NCBI GenBank assembly: GCA_020635975.1
Contig: JACJYT010000014.1
Location: 1-53,403, forward strand
DNA: 53,403 nucleotides
Direction of reading: 5' to 3'
DNA from: Chitinophagales bacterium
Lineage (GTDB): Bacteria; Bacteroidota; Bacteroidia; Chitinophagales; UBA8649
The notes under the pieces are model-generated. The model was not told the DNA's origin and ran no database searches. It was given only the letters and a program-made list of their open reading frames with translations. Positions 7,696 to 17,566 of the stretch are shown piece by piece. A program made the position numbers and the translations under genes. Each line of letters starts with the position of its first letter. Positions within the stretch are counted from its first letter, which is position 1.

Positions 7696-9369
7696 CTAAA
7701 TAAGTTCTATAAAAATTGAGCCGCTTATTTTTCTGTTCTTTTTAGCTGGATCTTTAACCAAAATGTTGTCGAATACCAGTACATCTTTTTTCGCCAAAGC
7801 CTTAAGCATATTCATAACTTCTTGGTTGTAGATAGGTCCTGAATTAGATTGCTTTACAGTTTGCATTGCATTCTTAACAATTACATCAAAACTTACTACT
7901 TCAAACTTACTTTGAAAAACGAAATCTTGTGTTTGCGCTATTAAACCATTGCAGGCTAAAATTTCACTTTTCTGCATCTTGTTCTTCAAGGCATAGCCAC
8001 ACAAACTAATCTTAGGGTCTGGTATATTCATTACTCTAAACTCCATGGCTGGGAAACTCTCATTTCGATCGTTTACCATAGCACTTACATTAATGCTAGC
8101 GGTGCCAGCTTCGTTTACTCTAGCTATGTATTGTCCATTACCATTTTTTTGTAAAGAACCCTGACTGATGCTAGCTTTCACATCGGCATCGCTCTTTACG
8201 CCATTTACTGCAATGCTTATTGGGTTGTCAACCCCAACATAGAGTACGTTCATCATAGTTGGAGAAATCGACATCCCCGAAGGAGGTGCAACTTCATAAT
8301 CTGCATAAAAAGGGTAGAGCTCATAGCCGCCATTTGGTTTTTTTAATCTCAGAATACCCTCATAGCTTTTGCTACCAACTCCTTTGGCTATTTCTTTAAA
8401 TTTAGCCTTACCTCCTTCAACTTCCAATTCACTATAATCGCCAAGAAAAGGTAGCTCTTCGCTTTCTGTAAATTGCTTTTTTTGTCCGTCGAAATAAGTC
8501 TTATCAATTTCGCCAATAAACACTTGAAATCTATTGCTTGAGCTTGCAGCCGATATAAAAATTTCTGCTTCATACTCTTTTCCTGAAGCCAAATAACTTT
8601 TAGGGGCAATCAATTTTGCTTCCAATATGTCAAAGTCTATCTTGCCGCCATTTGCTTGTTCTAATAAAAAATCTAAAACCTGCGTTTCCGTGTTGATTAT
8701 GTCATTTTTTAATTTTTCCAAAATTACATCACTAGCAATCACAGGAACATTGCCAAAGTTGAATTCTGCCCATGTTTTTTTCTCTTTTCCCAAGCCCTCT
8801 ATATTTTGTTCTTGTTCTTTAAGAGGCAAAACACTAGCATAAACGGTCTTGTAATCTTGGTAATTTTCACTACCAATCAAAGTTTGATTACCCTGTTCTA
8901 TGATGTCTAAATATTGCTGTCTTAAACCTCCTAAGTACATCCGAAGCTCTTCTCCTTTAACCTTGCCATCTTGCTCTGTGCTAAGTAGTTTGGTGGCAGT
9001 GTTTAAATCGTCGGCATGCTTAAAAACCTCTTCATTGTTCTCTATTTTCACTCCCGACTTGTCCTTAATTTCATTTTGGATGGCTTCTATATAAGCAAGT
9101 GCCTCATCTGTAGTTTCTTTAGTTCTGTTAAAAAGAGCATTGAAAACAACAGCATCTTCACTGGGGTTTTTTAATTTCCATTCTTGAAAAGAACTGTAGT
9201 AATCTATATTTCTCGATTGACTTAAACTATTACTTGTTTTAATGCCTTGTCCAACAATCTTAAAGGCGTTTAATACTTCTTGAGAAACATTCATTGCTAA
9301 GAGCGCGGTAAGCACTAAATACATCATGTTTATCATTTTTTGGCGAGGACTAAGTTTTGTGTTCGACAT
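7696..9369 (-). CDS. gldM: GldM-like gliding motility / type IX secretion motor protein
   Basis: GldM is the inner-membrane-anchored periplasmic shaft protein that works with GldL in the type IX secretion and gliding motor. The 557-residue product begins with the diagnostic LSPRQKMINMMYLVLTALL, with its single membrane helix at about 13-30, followed by NVSQEVLNAF. The rest is a long periplasmic part with a coiled-coil N-terminal domain and several beta domains. It is a little longer than typical GldM. The usual neighbours gldK, gldL and gldN are absent on both sides: groEL lies downstream and a TonB receptor is divergent. It may be a paralogue (PorM/GldM family) rather than the main motor copy. 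Confidence 0.85.
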   Translation of the reverse strand: MSNTKLSPRQKMINMMYLVLTALLAMNVSQEVLNAFKIVGQGIKTSNSLSQSRNIDYYSSFQEWKLKNPSEDAVVFNALFNRTKETTDEALAYIEAIQNEIKDKSGVKIENNEEVFKHADDLNTATKLLSTEQDGKVKGEELRMYLGGLRQQYLDIIEQGNQTLIGSENYQDYKTVYASVLPLKEQEQNIEGLGKEKKTWAEFNFGNVPVIASDVILEKLKNDIINTETQVLDFLLEQANGGKIDFDILEAKLIAPKSYLASGKEYEAEIFISAASSSNRFQVFIGEIDKTYFDGQKKQFTESEELPFLGDYSELEVEGGKAKFKEIAKGVGSKSYEGILRLKKPNGGYELYPFYADYEVAPPSGMSISPTMMNVLYVGVDNPISIAVNGVKSDADVKASISQGSLQKNGNGQYIARVNEAGTASINVSAMVNDRNESFPAMEFRVMNIPDPKISLCGYALKNKMQKSEILACNGLIAQTQDFVFQSKFEVVSFDVIVKNAMQTVKQSNSGPIYNQEVMNMLKALAKKDVLVFDNILVKDPAKKNRKISGSIFIELI

Positions 9370-9593
9370 AGATATAAATTTTGGTACCTACATCTAACGA
9401 TATTCTATTTTCAATTTAGTATAAAGCACTTCTAAACCTTTGATTTACTTAACTTTGTAAAGCGATATTTCGATTTTTGATTTATTTTTTAAATCGGAAT
9501 CAAGGCATGAAATATCCTATTTATTTAACAAAAATCTTGTGTTTTTTTAATAGCGCAGAGTCTAAAATGTTTACCTTTACATAAATTATAGCA

Positions 9594-11942
9594 ATGCTCC
9601 AAAAGCTTACCAGTTTTTTCGTTGTTCTCCTATTTTTTTGTAGCTCACTGCAAGCTCAAAATCAATTTACTATTAGTGGTTATTTGAAAGATGCCTCTAC
9701 TGGCGAAGATTTATATGCCGCTAATGTTTATGTAAAGGAAATTTTAAAAGGAACCACTACCAATGTTTACGGATTTTATTCTTTGTCGCTTAAACCCGGC
9801 ACGTATACCATGGTTTTTTCTTACTTAGGATTGCAAGAAGTAGAGCGATTGGTTACCCTCGATAAAGATCTTACGCTTAGTTTGGAGTTAAGCGAAGGGG
9901 AGGTGGTAACGGCAGAAGTAATCGTTACTGGCGAGAAGCAAGATCGTAATGTTGATGATGCGCAAACTAGTGTTGTTGAGTTGGAAATTAAAACGGTAAA
10001 AGAGCTGCCAGCTTTACTGGGAGAAGCAGATATTTTTAGAACCTTACAACTAATGCCAGGTGTTGCCAGCGCTGGAGAAGGGAATTCGGGTTTGTATGTG
10101 CGTGGAGGCGGACCTTCGCAAAATCTTGTCCTTCTAGATAATGCTACCGTTTACAATCCGGGTCATCTCCTCGGTTTTTTCTCTGTTTTTAACGCCGATG
10201 CCATTAAAAGTTCTACACTAATTAAAGGTGGAATTCCTGCGGAATACGGGGGGAGAATTTCTTCTGTTTTGGATATCACTATGAGAGAAGGAAATACTAA
10301 GGAGTACGAGTTTGAAGGCGGTGTTGGCTTTATTTCGTCCAGAATCACTGCGCAAGGTCCAATCATAAAAGACAAAGCAGCTTTTATTATCTCTGGTCGA
10401 TTTACCTACTTAAGCTTTCTTTTAAACCCCCTATTAAAGAAAAGCGATACCCCAATAAATATTCCTTGGTTTTTTGATATCAATGGCAAAATGAACTTCA
10501 AACTTGGAGAAAAGGATCGTCTTTTTATTAGTGCCTATTTCGGTCGAGATAGATTCTCTTTTAGTTCGTCTGGAGGCAGTGGACTTTCTTTTGAATTGCC
10601 CTACGGAAATGCCACCACAAGTATCCGATGGAACCACCAATTTAACGGTAAGGTTTTTATGAATAATAGCTTTGTTTTTAATGATTATGTTTCTAAAATT
10701 AGAGCAGGTTTTCAAAATAATAGCTTTGAATTGAATTCAGGCATCCGCGATTTTGGTTTGAAAGGATCTGTAGAATACTTCCCTAAGATTACCAATAAGT
10801 TTAAGGCGGGTTACGAATATATTTTTCATCAATTCACCCCTTACGTTTATGAAGCACAGCTAGAAGAGAATAGCTTTTCATCTAATATAGATGTTAAATA
10901 TGGTCACGAGTTTGCCCTCTTCGTTCAAGACGAAATTGATGCCACCACTTGGTTGAAAATTAATGCAGGCCTTCGTGGCTCTATGTATGCGAGTACCGGC
11001 CCTAATGAAAGAATCTATTTTGATGGAACCCAGCCAGTAGATACAGTAAAAAAAGGTGCTTTTGATTCTTATGCTACTTATTTTGGTATCGAACCTCGTT
11101 TAAATGCACGATTTAAAATAGATGAAGAGACTTCCATTAAAACAGGCTTTAATGTGAACTATCAATATATACATTCTGTTTCTCAATCTACAACTACCTT
11201 ACCTACAGATTTGTGGGTATCTAGTACAGATATAGTTAAACCAGAAATTGGAACTCAAGTTTCACTCGGTGTGTTTAGAAATTTTAAGAATAATATGTAC
11301 GAAACTTCGATAGAAGGATATTACAAGAAAACTTGGAATCAAGTAGAATACGGAAACGAACCCGTGGTGAATGCTAATGAAGAAATTGAAGATCAATTTG
11401 TTTTCGGCACTGGCCAAGCTTATGGTGCTGAGTTTTATGTTGCCAAGCGTCGTGGCAATTTTACTGGATGGATAGGCTATACTTTAGCTTGGACAAATAG
11501 AAATTTCCCAGATATAGATGAAGGTAGAACCTTTTATAATAAGTACGACAGAAGACACGACCTCTCTGTTGTTTTACAGTATAAGATTAATGAAAGATGG
11601 AGTTTGAACGCAACATTTGTTTATGGTTCTGGACAAACTACAACTCCTGTGGTTAACCGTTATATCATTTCTGGAAACATCGTTAATGAATATGGCGATA
11701 GAAATAGTTATCGTTTGCCTGCCTACCACAGATTGGATTTAGGGGCCACCTATATTCTCAAAGACAACGAGAAGCGTTACTCTGATTTGAATATCTCAAT
11801 TTATAATTTATACAGTCGACAAAATCCTTATTTTATTTATGATGATGTCAATTTTAGCAGCTCAGGAAATGTAAGCATCAATGCAAAACAAGTGTCCTTG
11901 TTTCCAATTTTACCTACAGTAACCTGGAATTTTAAATACTAA
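9594..11942 (+). CDS. TonB-dependent outer-membrane receptor with carboxypeptidase-like N-domain
   Basis: Outer-membrane transporter of 782 residues. A signal peptide ending SLQAQ (about 1-22) is followed by a carboxypeptidase-D regulatory-like beta domain (about 25-105). The plug domain lies near 130-235 and contains LMPGVASAGEGNSGLYVRGG, and a 22-strand-type barrel ends in an aromatic residue pair (KY), as outer-membrane barrels do. No SusD gene follows. Its partner is the DUF4249 lipoprotein that starts four bases downstream, a pairing known in Bacteroidota but of unknown substrate. A weak -7 box TACCTTTA is at 9572-9579. Confidence 0.92.
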   Translation: MLQKLTSFFVVLLFFCSSLQAQNQFTISGYLKDASTGEDLYAANVYVKEILKGTTTNVYGFYSLSLKPGTYTMVFSYLGLQEVERLVTLDKDLTLSLELSEGEVVTAEVIVTGEKQDRNVDDAQTSVVELEIKTVKELPALLGEADIFRTLQLMPGVASAGEGNSGLYVRGGGPSQNLVLLDNATVYNPGHLLGFFSVFNADAIKSSTLIKGGIPAEYGGRISSVLDITMREGNTKEYEFEGGVGFISSRITAQGPIIKDKAAFIISGRFTYLSFLLNPLLKKSDTPINIPWFFDINGKMNFKLGEKDRLFISAYFGRDRFSFSSSGGSGLSFELPYGNATTSIRWNHQFNGKVFMNNSFVFNDYVSKIRAGFQNNSFELNSGIRDFGLKGSVEYFPKITNKFKAGYEYIFHQFTPYVYEAQLEENSFSSNIDVKYGHEFALFVQDEIDATTWLKINAGLRGSMYASTGPNERIYFDGTQPVDTVKKGAFDSYATYFGIEPRLNARFKIDEETSIKTGFNVNYQYIHSVSQSTTTLPTDLWVSSTDIVKPEIGTQVSLGVFRNFKNNMYETSIEGYYKKTWNQVEYGNEPVVNANEEIEDQFVFGTGQAYGAEFYVAKRRGNFTGWIGYTLAWTNRNFPDIDEGRTFYNKYDRRHDLSVVLQYKINERWSLNATFVYGSGQTTTPVVNRYIISGNIVNEYGDRNSYRLPAYHRLDLGATYILKDNEKRYSDLNISIYNLYSRQNPYFIYDDVNFSSSGNVSINAKQVSLFPILPTVTWNFKY

Positions 11943-11945
11943 GTG

Positions 11946-12965
11946 ATGAAAGTTGTATTATATATAGTATCCATTTTAAGTGTTGCCATAATAATTAGTT
12001 CTTGCGAAAAGGATGTTATTTTAGATATTACTCCAGGAGCAGAAGATGCGGTAGTAGAAGCTTGGATTTATAATAATTCTGGTCCTTTGGTGATGCTTTC
12101 CAAACAATTCTCTGGTTATGGCACCTTTAATACGGCCACTTTAACCGACGAGTTAAATGTTAAAAATGCTGTAGTACTGGTATCCGAAAATAATGGTTCA
12201 CCAATTCAATTAGCGCAAAAGTCGATTTTTGATTTACCCATCGACTTATTAGAACAGGTATTGGATGCTAATAGATTTCCTAGAGCTGCTGCTCCAGCAA
12301 TTGCTTTACTCAGTGGCTTTACTCTCGAACAACAACTTTCTTTTGCCCAAAGTACAGAGGATACTGCTTTAATAAGATTATTGAATAATTTCAATTTCTA
12401 TATCGATACCTCTAATACGATTATTGGACAAGGTGGTGCTTCTTATCAGCTGCAAATAAGTAAAGAGGATATCGCCCTTTTTGCCGAAACAACCATGCCT
12501 ATTAGTCAAGGTATTAACTTTTTATCGTACACTATTGCCGATGATAATCCCAATTTAGCACAAGTTAAAATGAATTTAACGGTTCCAAATAACTACGATG
12601 CTTTTGTGCTTCTTGCAACAAGCCGAAATCAAGATCCCTTTTACATACCCGATTATTTAGGTGGGGGCTTATCCGATAATGGCATTTATGCTGGTAGTGG
12701 AACCATTACACTACCTTTACTTCGTGGTTATGGAGATAATGAAGATGTGGAGATTGCCGATTTAGGATTGTTTGAATTGGGAGATACGGTAACACTTAAA
12801 TGGCAAAATATAGATGAAGCTACCTATAATTTTTGGTTTTCTGTCTTCAACGATGGGGGAGACACGCCTTTCTCTACGGCTACAAAAATCCAATCTAATG
12901 TAGAGAATGGATTTGGAATATGGGCGGCTTATAACACAACGTATACAACTATAATTTTAGATTAA
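11946..12965 (+). CDS. DUF4249 family lipoprotein
   Basis: Probable outer-membrane lipoprotein partner of the preceding TonB-dependent receptor. The 339-residue product has a signal peptide with lipobox IISSC and lipidated Cys20, followed by CEKDVILDI, typical of DUF4249. The remainder is beta-rich and has no enzymatic motif I can recognise. The frame opens at a GTG at 11943, directly followed by the ATG at 11946, which I chose. Four bases separate it from the receptor, so the two are surely co-transcribed. Confidence 0.85.
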   Translation: MKVVLYIVSILSVAIIISSCEKDVILDITPGAEDAVVEAWIYNNSGPLVMLSKQFSGYGTFNTATLTDELNVKNAVVLVSENNGSPIQLAQKSIFDLPIDLLEQVLDANRFPRAAAPAIALLSGFTLEQQLSFAQSTEDTALIRLLNNFNFYIDTSNTIIGQGGASYQLQISKEDIALFAETTMPISQGINFLSYTIADDNPNLAQVKMNLTVPNNYDAFVLLATSRNQDPFYIPDYLGGGLSDNGIYAGSGTITLPLLRGYGDNEDVEIADLGLFELGDTVTLKWQNIDEATYNFWFSVFNDGGDTPFSTATKIQSNVENGFGIWAAYNTTYTTIILD

Positions 12966-12977
12966 TAAAGAAATAAA

Positions 12978-13910
12978 ATGGAAAAACACAATGTAATTAT
13001 CGTAGGTTCTGGTCCAGCTGGTTATACCGCAGCAATTTATGCAGCTAGAGCAAATATGAATCCAGTAATGTATATGGGGCTTGAACCAGGCGGACAATTA
13101 ATGCAAACAACAGATGTAGAAAATTACCCTGGATATCCTGAAGGCATCATGGGGCCACAAATGATGAATGATTTTAAAGCTCAAGCTGAGCGATTTGGTA
13201 CAGAAATTCGTTATGGCCTGGTTACAAAAGTTGATTTTTCTAAACGACCGTTTACGCTTACTATCGATGATGATGCACAAGTTCAAGCGGAAGCAGTAAT
13301 CTTAGCAACAGGCGCAACCGCTAAATGGCTAGGTTTGGAATCGGAAAAAAGACTTAATGGTCGAGGTGTGTCTGCCTGTGCAGTTTGCGATGGATTTTTC
13401 TATAAAGGCACTGAAGTAGCTATTGTTGGAGCTGGTGATACTGCTGCCGAAGAAGCCTTATATCTTTCTAAATTATGTACGAAAGTACACATGTTGGTTA
13501 GAAGAGATGAAATGAGAGCTTCAAAAATTATGCAAGAAAGGGTACTCAAAACCCCTAATATTAAAGTGTATTGGAATAGTGAAGCTGATGAGGTTCTTGG
13601 GAAAGATGAAGTAGAAGGCTTAAGGATTTATAATAATGTAAGCAAAGAAAAAGAAGAAATTGCTGTAAAAGGTTTCTTTGTAGCCATTGGTCATCAACCA
13701 AATTCAGCTGTATTTAGCGACTTTATTGATACCGATAGCGTAGGTTATGTTAAAACAAAAGCAGATTCTACCCAAACCAACATCGAAGGAGTTTTTGCTT
13801 GTGGCGACTTACAAGATAGTGTTTATCGTCAAGCAGTTACTGCGGCTGGAACGGGTTGTATGGCTGCTTTAGAAGCAGAAAGATTCCTAGCTGAGAAAGA
13901 AATAATATAA
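12978..13910 (+). CDS. trxB: Thioredoxin-disulfide reductase
   Basis: FAD- and NADPH-dependent enzyme that reduces thioredoxin. The 310-residue protein shows the FAD site GSGPAGYTAAIYAARA at the N-terminus, the redox-active pair CAVC at Cys134 and Cys137, the NADPH site GAGDTAAEEALYLSKL, and the C-terminal FAD motif FACGDLQD. Length is normal. It starts 12 bases after the DUF4249 gene and opens a run that also holds a peroxidase and a bacillithiol gene. Confidence 0.96.
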   Translation: MEKHNVIIVGSGPAGYTAAIYAARANMNPVMYMGLEPGGQLMQTTDVENYPGYPEGIMGPQMMNDFKAQAERFGTEIRYGLVTKVDFSKRPFTLTIDDDAQVQAEAVILATGATAKWLGLESEKRLNGRGVSACAVCDGFFYKGTEVAIVGAGDTAAEEALYLSKLCTKVHMLVRRDEMRASKIMQERVLKTPNIKVYWNSEADEVLGKDEVEGLRIYNNVSKEKEEIAVKGFFVAIGHQPNSAVFSDFIDTDSVGYVKTKADSTQTNIEGVFACGDLQDSVYRQAVTAAGTGCMAALEAERFLAEKEII

Positions 13911-13953
13911 AATTGGCATAGTCTTAGATTTAACTTTACCAAACTTTAGAATT

Positions 13954-14541
13954 ATGAAAAAATACATTGTTGGCTTCCTTCTAGTTCTGCTTAGTATGAA
14001 CTTATCTGCTCAAGATTGGGTGAAAGAAAAGAACAAAGATGGAATAACTATTTATACTAAACATGATCCTAAATATGCTATGAAAGCTTCAAGAGCAGAA
14101 ATGTATGTTGCAGCTCCAGTAGATAAGGTTTTGAATGCTATTTTTGATGTAAAGGAATATGTAAATTGGATGCCGGATTGTACCTATAGCAAAGTCCTTA
14201 AGTCCATTTCTTCCGATGAATTTATTTATCACGCCATCTATTCTACCCCCTGGCCAGCAGCTAGTCGAGATTTGGTGCTGCACATAAAAAAAGTAGCTTT
14301 TAAAGATGGCTACAAAATTATTATGACGAATAAATCTAATTTTATAGAAGTTCGAAAAGATGCCGTTCGGGTACCTATATATTTCGGCGAATGGGTACTT
14401 ACTAAAACCGATAAAGGCACTAAAGTATTTATTGAGTATCAAACAGACCCAGGAGGAAGTGTACCCGATTGGATGATTCAGGGAGCTGCAATTAGAACGC
14501 CTTTTGATATGATGGAAAGTTTAAAACATCGATTAAATTAA
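13954..14541 (+). CDS. Secreted START-domain (SRPBCC fold) protein
   Basis: A 195-residue protein with a signal peptide (MKKYIVGFLLVLLSMNLSAQ) followed by a START-like lipid-binding domain. Recognisable parts are WVKEKNKDGITIYTK, the ISSDEFIYHAIYSTPWPAASRD segment in pieces, and the C-terminal helix (PFDMMESLKHRL) that closes the cavity. The ligand is unknown; it is likely periplasmic or surface-exposed. A -7-like TAACTTTA lies at 13931-13938, so it may have its own promoter. The next gene, glutathione peroxidase, starts five bases after its stop. Confidence 0.82.
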   Translation: MKKYIVGFLLVLLSMNLSAQDWVKEKNKDGITIYTKHDPKYAMKASRAEMYVAAPVDKVLNAIFDVKEYVNWMPDCTYSKVLKSISSDEFIYHAIYSTPWPAASRDLVLHIKKVAFKDGYKIIMTNKSNFIEVRKDAVRVPIYFGEWVLTKTDKGTKVFIEYQTDPGGSVPDWMIQGAAIRTPFDMMESLKHRLN

Positions 14542-14546
14542 GAAAG

Positions 14547-15038
14547 ATGGATAATTTATACGGATTAAAAGTTAAAGAAATTAGTGGGAAGGAAAAATCA
14601 CTTGCAGATTATCAAGGTAAGGTTTTACTTATCGTAAATACAGCATCTAAATGTGGTTTTACGCCCCAGTTCAAAGACTTAGAAGCTTTATACAAAGATT
14701 ACCAAGATAAAGAATTCGAAATTTTAGGATTTCCTAGTAATCAATTTCAAAATCAAGAACCTCTTGAAGGAGAGAAGTTAAGTGAGTTTTGTGAAATCAA
14801 TTATGGTGTTACCTTTAAAATTTTTGATAAAATAGATGTTAAAGGAGAAAGTGCTAATCCCTTATTTAAATACTTGTCCGACAAAGATTTAAATGGAAGA
14901 GTTAATTCTAGTCCTAAGTGGAATTTTCACAAATACCTAGTTAACAAAAAAGGAGAAGTTGTAGATTATTTCTATACCACTACGAACCCTAATTCAAATA
15001 AAGTTAGGAAGGCTATCGATAAATTACTTGAAGAATAA
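14547..15038 (+). CDS. Glutathione peroxidase family thiol peroxidase
   Basis: Peroxidase of the GPx fold, 163 residues, cytoplasmic. The peroxidatic cysteine is Cys36 in NTASKCGFTPQ. The Gln and Trp of the catalytic group are seen in FPSNQFQNQEP and KWNFHKYLV. It has cysteine rather than selenocysteine. Because bshB1 follows directly, the physiological reductant is more likely thioredoxin or bacillithiol than glutathione; that is inference from context. Confidence 0.92.
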   Translation: MDNLYGLKVKEISGKEKSLADYQGKVLLIVNTASKCGFTPQFKDLEALYKDYQDKEFEILGFPSNQFQNQEPLEGEKLSEFCEINYGVTFKIFDKIDVKGESANPLFKYLSDKDLNGRVNSSPKWNFHKYLVNKKGEVVDYFYTTTNPNSNKVRKAIDKLLEE

Positions 15039-15041
15039 GGC

Positions 15042-15761
15042 ATGCTAAAGTTAGATATATTAGCACTAGGAGCCCACCCCGATGATGTCGAGTTAAGCTG
15101 TTCCGGCACCCTTATTAAACATGCTCAAATGGGTAAGAAGGTCGGAGTTGTGGATTTAACTAGCGGACAACTAGGTACTAGAGGAAATCCCGTGCTTCGA
15201 ATTCAAGAAGCTCATGAAGCTGCAAAGATTATGAAGCTTGCTGTTCGAGAAAATTTACAAATGGAAGATGGCTTCTTTAAAAATGATAAAGAGCACCAAT
15301 TAAAAATTATTGAGGTAATTAGAAAATATAAGCCAGATGTTCTTTTGATTAATGCACCAGAAGATCGTCATCCAGACCATGGCAGAGCTGCCCAACTCGC
15401 AAAGGAAGCGGCATTCTTATCTGGATTAGCTAAAATTTCTAGCTCCTTTAATGGAACAGCTCAGGAGGCTTGGCGACCTAAAACAGTATATAATTATATT
15501 CAATCCATGTACTTAAAGCCTGACTTTATAGTGGATATTAGTAAGGTAATGGAGCAAAAAATGCAGGCCATTTTAGCATATAAGAGTCAGTTTTTTGATC
15601 CAAATTCTAAAGAGGAAAACACCTTTATAAGTTCTCCAGAGTTTTTAGAATTTATTAAGTCGAGAGCAAAGGAACTCGGTCAAATTGCTTCTTGCCAATA
15701 CGCAGAAGGTTTTATTGCCCAGAGATACCTAGGAATTGAAGATTTAACAGAGTTATTTTAA
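15042..15761 (+). CDS. bshB1: Bacillithiol biosynthesis deacetylase BshB1
   Basis: PIG-L family zinc deacetylase that converts GlcNAc-malate to GlcN-malate in bacillithiol synthesis. The 239-residue protein begins with the metal motif GAHPDDVE (His12, Asp14, Asp15). It has the conserved DLTSGQLGTRGNP stretch and the second metal and catalytic motif RHPDHGRAA near residue 110. It starts three bases after the peroxidase stop and its last base is the first base of the ABC transporter start, so it lies inside one transcript. Confidence 0.9.
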   Translation: MLKLDILALGAHPDDVELSCSGTLIKHAQMGKKVGVVDLTSGQLGTRGNPVLRIQEAHEAAKIMKLAVRENLQMEDGFFKNDKEHQLKIIEVIRKYKPDVLLINAPEDRHPDHGRAAQLAKEAAFLSGLAKISSSFNGTAQEAWRPKTVYNYIQSMYLKPDFIVDISKVMEQKMQAILAYKSQFFDPNSKEENTFISSPEFLEFIKSRAKELGQIASCQYAEGFIAQRYLGIEDLTELF

Positions 15762-17566
15762 TGGAAGAAGAAACCAAAAGAGCAAAACCTAGTAAAAAGC
15801 AATTGCATGCAGCAAAGCATATGTTTGCTTATATTTTGCCTTACAAATGGAATTTCATAGTAGGAATGGTTTTTTTAGCCTTGACTAGTTTGGTATTTAT
15901 GGTGGTTCCCGCTGCTGTAGCTCAAATGCTCAAGGCAGCTAGCGGAGAAACTTATATTGAAGCACTAAACATTCACTTAAATATCTATCAATATGGCTGG
16001 GTATTCCTAAGTATCTTAGTATTGCAAGGTTTACTTTCCTTCCTCAGAGTAAATTTGTTTGCCATCGTTACAGAAAAAAGTCTTGCTAAAATTAGGGTAG
16101 ATTTATATGAAAAACTTTTGTCGCAAAATTTGGAATATTTTGAACGACATCGGGTAGGTGAAATCGTAAGTAGACTTTCTGCCGATGTAGAAAAATTGCA
16201 TCAAGCATTTTCTATAACGCTTCCCGAATTTCTGCGACAAATCATTATTTTTTCGGTGGGAATCGTAGTGCTTTTTATTTACTCGGTTTCTCTAACCGTT
16301 TACATGTTGGCTATCTTTCCCTTAGTAATCGTTTTAGCCTTGGTTTTTGGAAGATACATAAAGAAATTAGCGAAAAATCGACAAGATTATTTAGCGGAAA
16401 CTAATGTTGTTGTAGATGAAACCTTTCAATCTTTTTCTTCTGTAAAGTCTTATGTAAATGAATATTTTGAGCTTCATCGCTACCAAAACAAAATGAATGA
16501 TCTCATTGCTATTGCTTTAAAATACGCACGTGCCAAAGGGGTATTTTTCACTTTTATAATTACGGGTTTATTTGGAGCACTTTTTTTCATTCTATGGATG
16601 GGGGGGATTCAAGTTTATAAAGGAAGCATAGATATCGCTCAACTATCGGCTTTTATCTTTTATGCCATGGTGATAGGTGGAGCAATTGCCGGCTTGGGTA
16701 ACCAATATACCGAGTTGCTTGGAGCCTTGGGAGCCACCGAAAGAGTGAACGAAATACTAGGAAACGAGCAGGAATTGCAAATTGAAGATGCAAGTATCTT
16801 GCCTGCAAGTTTTACTAAGAATATTGTTTTTAAGGATATTGTTTTTTCCTATCCAACACGAGAAGATATTGAAGTGCTGCATGGCATTAATATAGAAGTA
16901 AGCAAGGGACAAAAAATAGCATTGGTAGGAAGCAGTGGTTCAGGGAAGTCGACCATTGTGAAACTACTAAGTAGATTTTATGAACTAGAATGTGGCTCTA
17001 TTGCCATAGATGGTGTAAATATCAAAGATATTGAGATTAAGTCCTTGAGAAAAATAATAGGCATCGTTCCACAAGAAGTTGTATTATTTGGAGGTAGTAT
17101 CTTGGAAAATATTCGTTACGGAAAGATTGATGCTAGTTTGGAAGAAATAGAAGCTGCTGCTGAGCAGGCGAATGCCTTAGAGTTCATTAGAGAATTTCCA
17201 GAAGGAATGGATACTTTAGTGGGGGAAAGAGGAGTACAATTATCTGGAGGTCAGAAGCAAAGAGTGGCGATCGCAAGAGCTATCCTGAAAAATCCAGATA
17301 TCTTAATATTAGATGAGGCAACTAGTTCTCTGGATTCTGAATCTGAGAAACAAGTTCAAGATGCTCTAGAAAAATTAATGCAAAATAGAACAACCTTCAT
17401 TATTGCTCATCGTTTAAGTACCGTGCGAAGCGCCGATGAAATTTTGGTCTTACATAAAGGAAATGTAGTGGAAAGAGGCAAGCATAAGAGTTTATTGCAA
17501 GATGAAGATGGTTTTTACAGTAAACTTCTGAAACTTCAGATTGAGCATATCGAAGAGCTCAACTAA
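15761..17566 (+). CDS. ABC-type exporter, MsbA-like half transporter
   Basis: Homodimeric exporter of 601 residues. Six membrane helices fill about residues 30-340. The nucleotide-binding domain has Walker A GSSGSGKST (390-398), the LSGGQKQR signature, Walker B ILILDEATSS and the His switch IIAHRLST. It is close to the MsbA / multidrug type, so lipid A or other lipids are possible substrates. The ATG shares one base with the bshB1 stop. Its 3' end overlaps the convergent small membrane gene by eight bases. Confidence 0.9.
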   Translation: MEEETKRAKPSKKQLHAAKHMFAYILPYKWNFIVGMVFLALTSLVFMVVPAAVAQMLKAASGETYIEALNIHLNIYQYGWVFLSILVLQGLLSFLRVNLFAIVTEKSLAKIRVDLYEKLLSQNLEYFERHRVGEIVSRLSADVEKLHQAFSITLPEFLRQIIIFSVGIVVLFIYSVSLTVYMLAIFPLVIVLALVFGRYIKKLAKNRQDYLAETNVVVDETFQSFSSVKSYVNEYFELHRYQNKMNDLIAIALKYARAKGVFFTFIITGLFGALFFILWMGGIQVYKGSIDIAQLSAFIFYAMVIGGAIAGLGNQYTELLGALGATERVNEILGNEQELQIEDASILPASFTKNIVFKDIVFSYPTREDIEVLHGINIEVSKGQKIALVGSSGSGKSTIVKLLSRFYELECGSIAIDGVNIKDIEIKSLRKIIGIVPQEVVLFGGSILENIRYGKIDASLEEIEAAAEQANALEFIREFPEGMDTLVGERGVQLSGGQKQRVAIARAILKNPDILILDEATSSLDSESEKQVQDALEKLMQNRTTFIIAHRLSTVRSADEILVLHKGNVVERGKHKSLLQDEDGFYSKLLKLQIEHIEELN

